Shown here: positions 63,217-64,000 of the stretch, piece after piece | Layout: every line of letters starts with the position of its first letter | How positions within the stretch are numbered: the stretch's first letter is position 1 | DNA from: Saccharina japonica | Taxonomy: Eukaryota > Sar > Phaeophyceae > Laminariales > Laminariaceae | Assembly (NCBI GenBank): GCA_008828725.1 | Contig: MEHQ01001452.1 | Span: 530,692-594,691 of the forward strand | Length of the DNA stretch: 64,000 nt | Direction: 5' to 3' | Position numbers and translations under genes: made by a program | The notes under the pieces: generated by a model | Databases searched by the model: none | The model's input: the letters and a program-made list of their open reading frames with translations, nothing else | What the model was told of the DNA's origin: nothing

Positions 63217-63293
63217 TTAACCCATTCAGAACTGAAAAAATGTCCCACACTAATTCCAAGGAGTTTGTCCCCAAACACGTTAAGAGGGGTTAA
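63217..63293. mobile_element. TTAA-flanked MITE (piggyBac-like)
   Basis: Starts TTAACCCATTCAGAACTG and ends ACGTTAAGAGGGGTTAA. The middle CCCACACTAATTCCAAGGAG matches the copies at 18295-18390 and 30050. Confidence 0.65.
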
Positions 63294-63974
63294 GGGGGCG
63301 GCAAACGATGATTCATCACAGCCACACGCGCGGGGTGTTTATTGCGTGTGTTCTCAAAAGCGAAACGTCTCGAAATATTAAATAGATTTGCGTCATTTGT
63401 CCCAAAATGACTGATTTTGGGCCTGATTTTGGCCAATTTTGGCCGTTTTTTTTTCTTCTTCTTTTCTTGATGCAGTGTTTGCATACTACTTGTTATTAGT
63501 GTGGAATTTTGTTTTCGTCGAAAATCTCAGCATTGATTGATTCATCTTGTCTTCCCGATCACGAATATACAAGTTTCCAATTTCAATGCCTAGATAAATT
63601 TGTGTGTTGAACTCGTTATCCTGCTGTAGTACATGTATTACAGTAAACGTGAATGGGTGGAACTATTTTCCCGGATGGACCATATGTTTTTGTGTTGTTC
63701 ACATTAAACCATCATTTCCACCCGTCGACATCCAGCACACCCAGTGTCTATGCCGATTCTTCATCCTAGAGAGGTACCAGTTCTGTGGTCACTAAGCTAC
63801 CATATATATGCATATATATATTCATATATTGTATATATATATATTTCAAGACGTATCCGTGTTCCTCCTGGCGTGCGTTATGTGCAGGTTGCACCTGCAA
63901 ACGTTTTGTGCAGGCTGTGTGTGGCCAATTCCATCCTTGCCCGTCGACCCAGACCAAGCCAACCCCAGACACAC
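63294..63974. other. No gene seen before the terminal repeat
   Basis: Poly-T and AT-rich stretches, including a TATA run at 63801-63844. No exon or RNA gene supported. From 63930 the sequence becomes CCA/CCC-rich and grades into the telomere-type repeat. Confidence 0.4.
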
Positions 63975-64000
63975 CCCTAACCCTAACCCTAACCCTAACC
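63975..64000 (+). repeat. Telomere-type repeat CCCTAA
   Basis: Four perfect CCCTAA units plus CC, running to the window edge. A right-hand chromosome end should read TTAGGG on this strand, so the array is either interstitial, the left telomere of inverted material, or a joining artefact. Confidence 0.85.

Noticed and set aside
62944-63381. 145-codon frame near the right end
   Set aside because: AT-rich, runs into a MITE, no motif.

Overview
The window looks like nuclear DNA of an intron-rich eukaryote, most likely an ochrophyte alga such as a brown alga. The support is a secreted multi-WSC protein gene with long GT-AG introns, a dense mix of DNA transposons, Ty3/gypsy, a tyrosine-recombinase element and an R2-type LINE, and a CCCTAA telomere-type repeat. 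The organism is inferred from gene content only; no marker gene fixes it.

Only two host genes can be supported, both on the + strand and both of the WSC family. The first contributes only its last exon (530-652), followed by decayed copies of that exon. The second spans 23107-47803: ten exons, 535 codons plus stop, a signal peptide, an N-terminal region of unknown family, and three WSC domains. Every WSC domain is cut by introns at the same two places in phase 0. The middle exon of WSC domain 2 could not be found. Introns make up about 93% of the gene and are packed with MITEs, minisatellites, decayed exon copies, and a 0.6 kb inverted repeat pair that brackets two exons.

Region by region: 1-930 is the end of WSC gene 1. 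931-2800 holds small repeats. 2880-4958 is a 5'-truncated LINE with a restriction-like endonuclease. 5.2-8.5 kb holds several MITE families. 8.9-16.3 kb is a CCGCGG-rich array split by a four-level nest: array, then a 4-bp-TSD MITE, then a PIF/Harbinger-like element, then a Ty3/gypsy copy, each with its own target duplication. 16.4-18.4 kb holds further DNA elements. 18.9-22.0 kb is a tyrosine-recombinase element with a CCCH-finger ORF. 23.1-47.8 kb is WSC gene 2. 47.9-50.4 kb shows no gene. About 50.5-61.8 kb is a larger, older and broken Ty3/gypsy copy carrying two MITE insertions. 62-64 kb holds repeats, and the window ends in four CCCTAA units in the orientation opposite to that of a right-hand chromosome end.

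Functionally, WSC domains are cysteine-rich modules linked to carbohydrate binding, so both genes probably encode secreted or wall-associated proteins. Everything else in the window is mobile or repetitive DNA.
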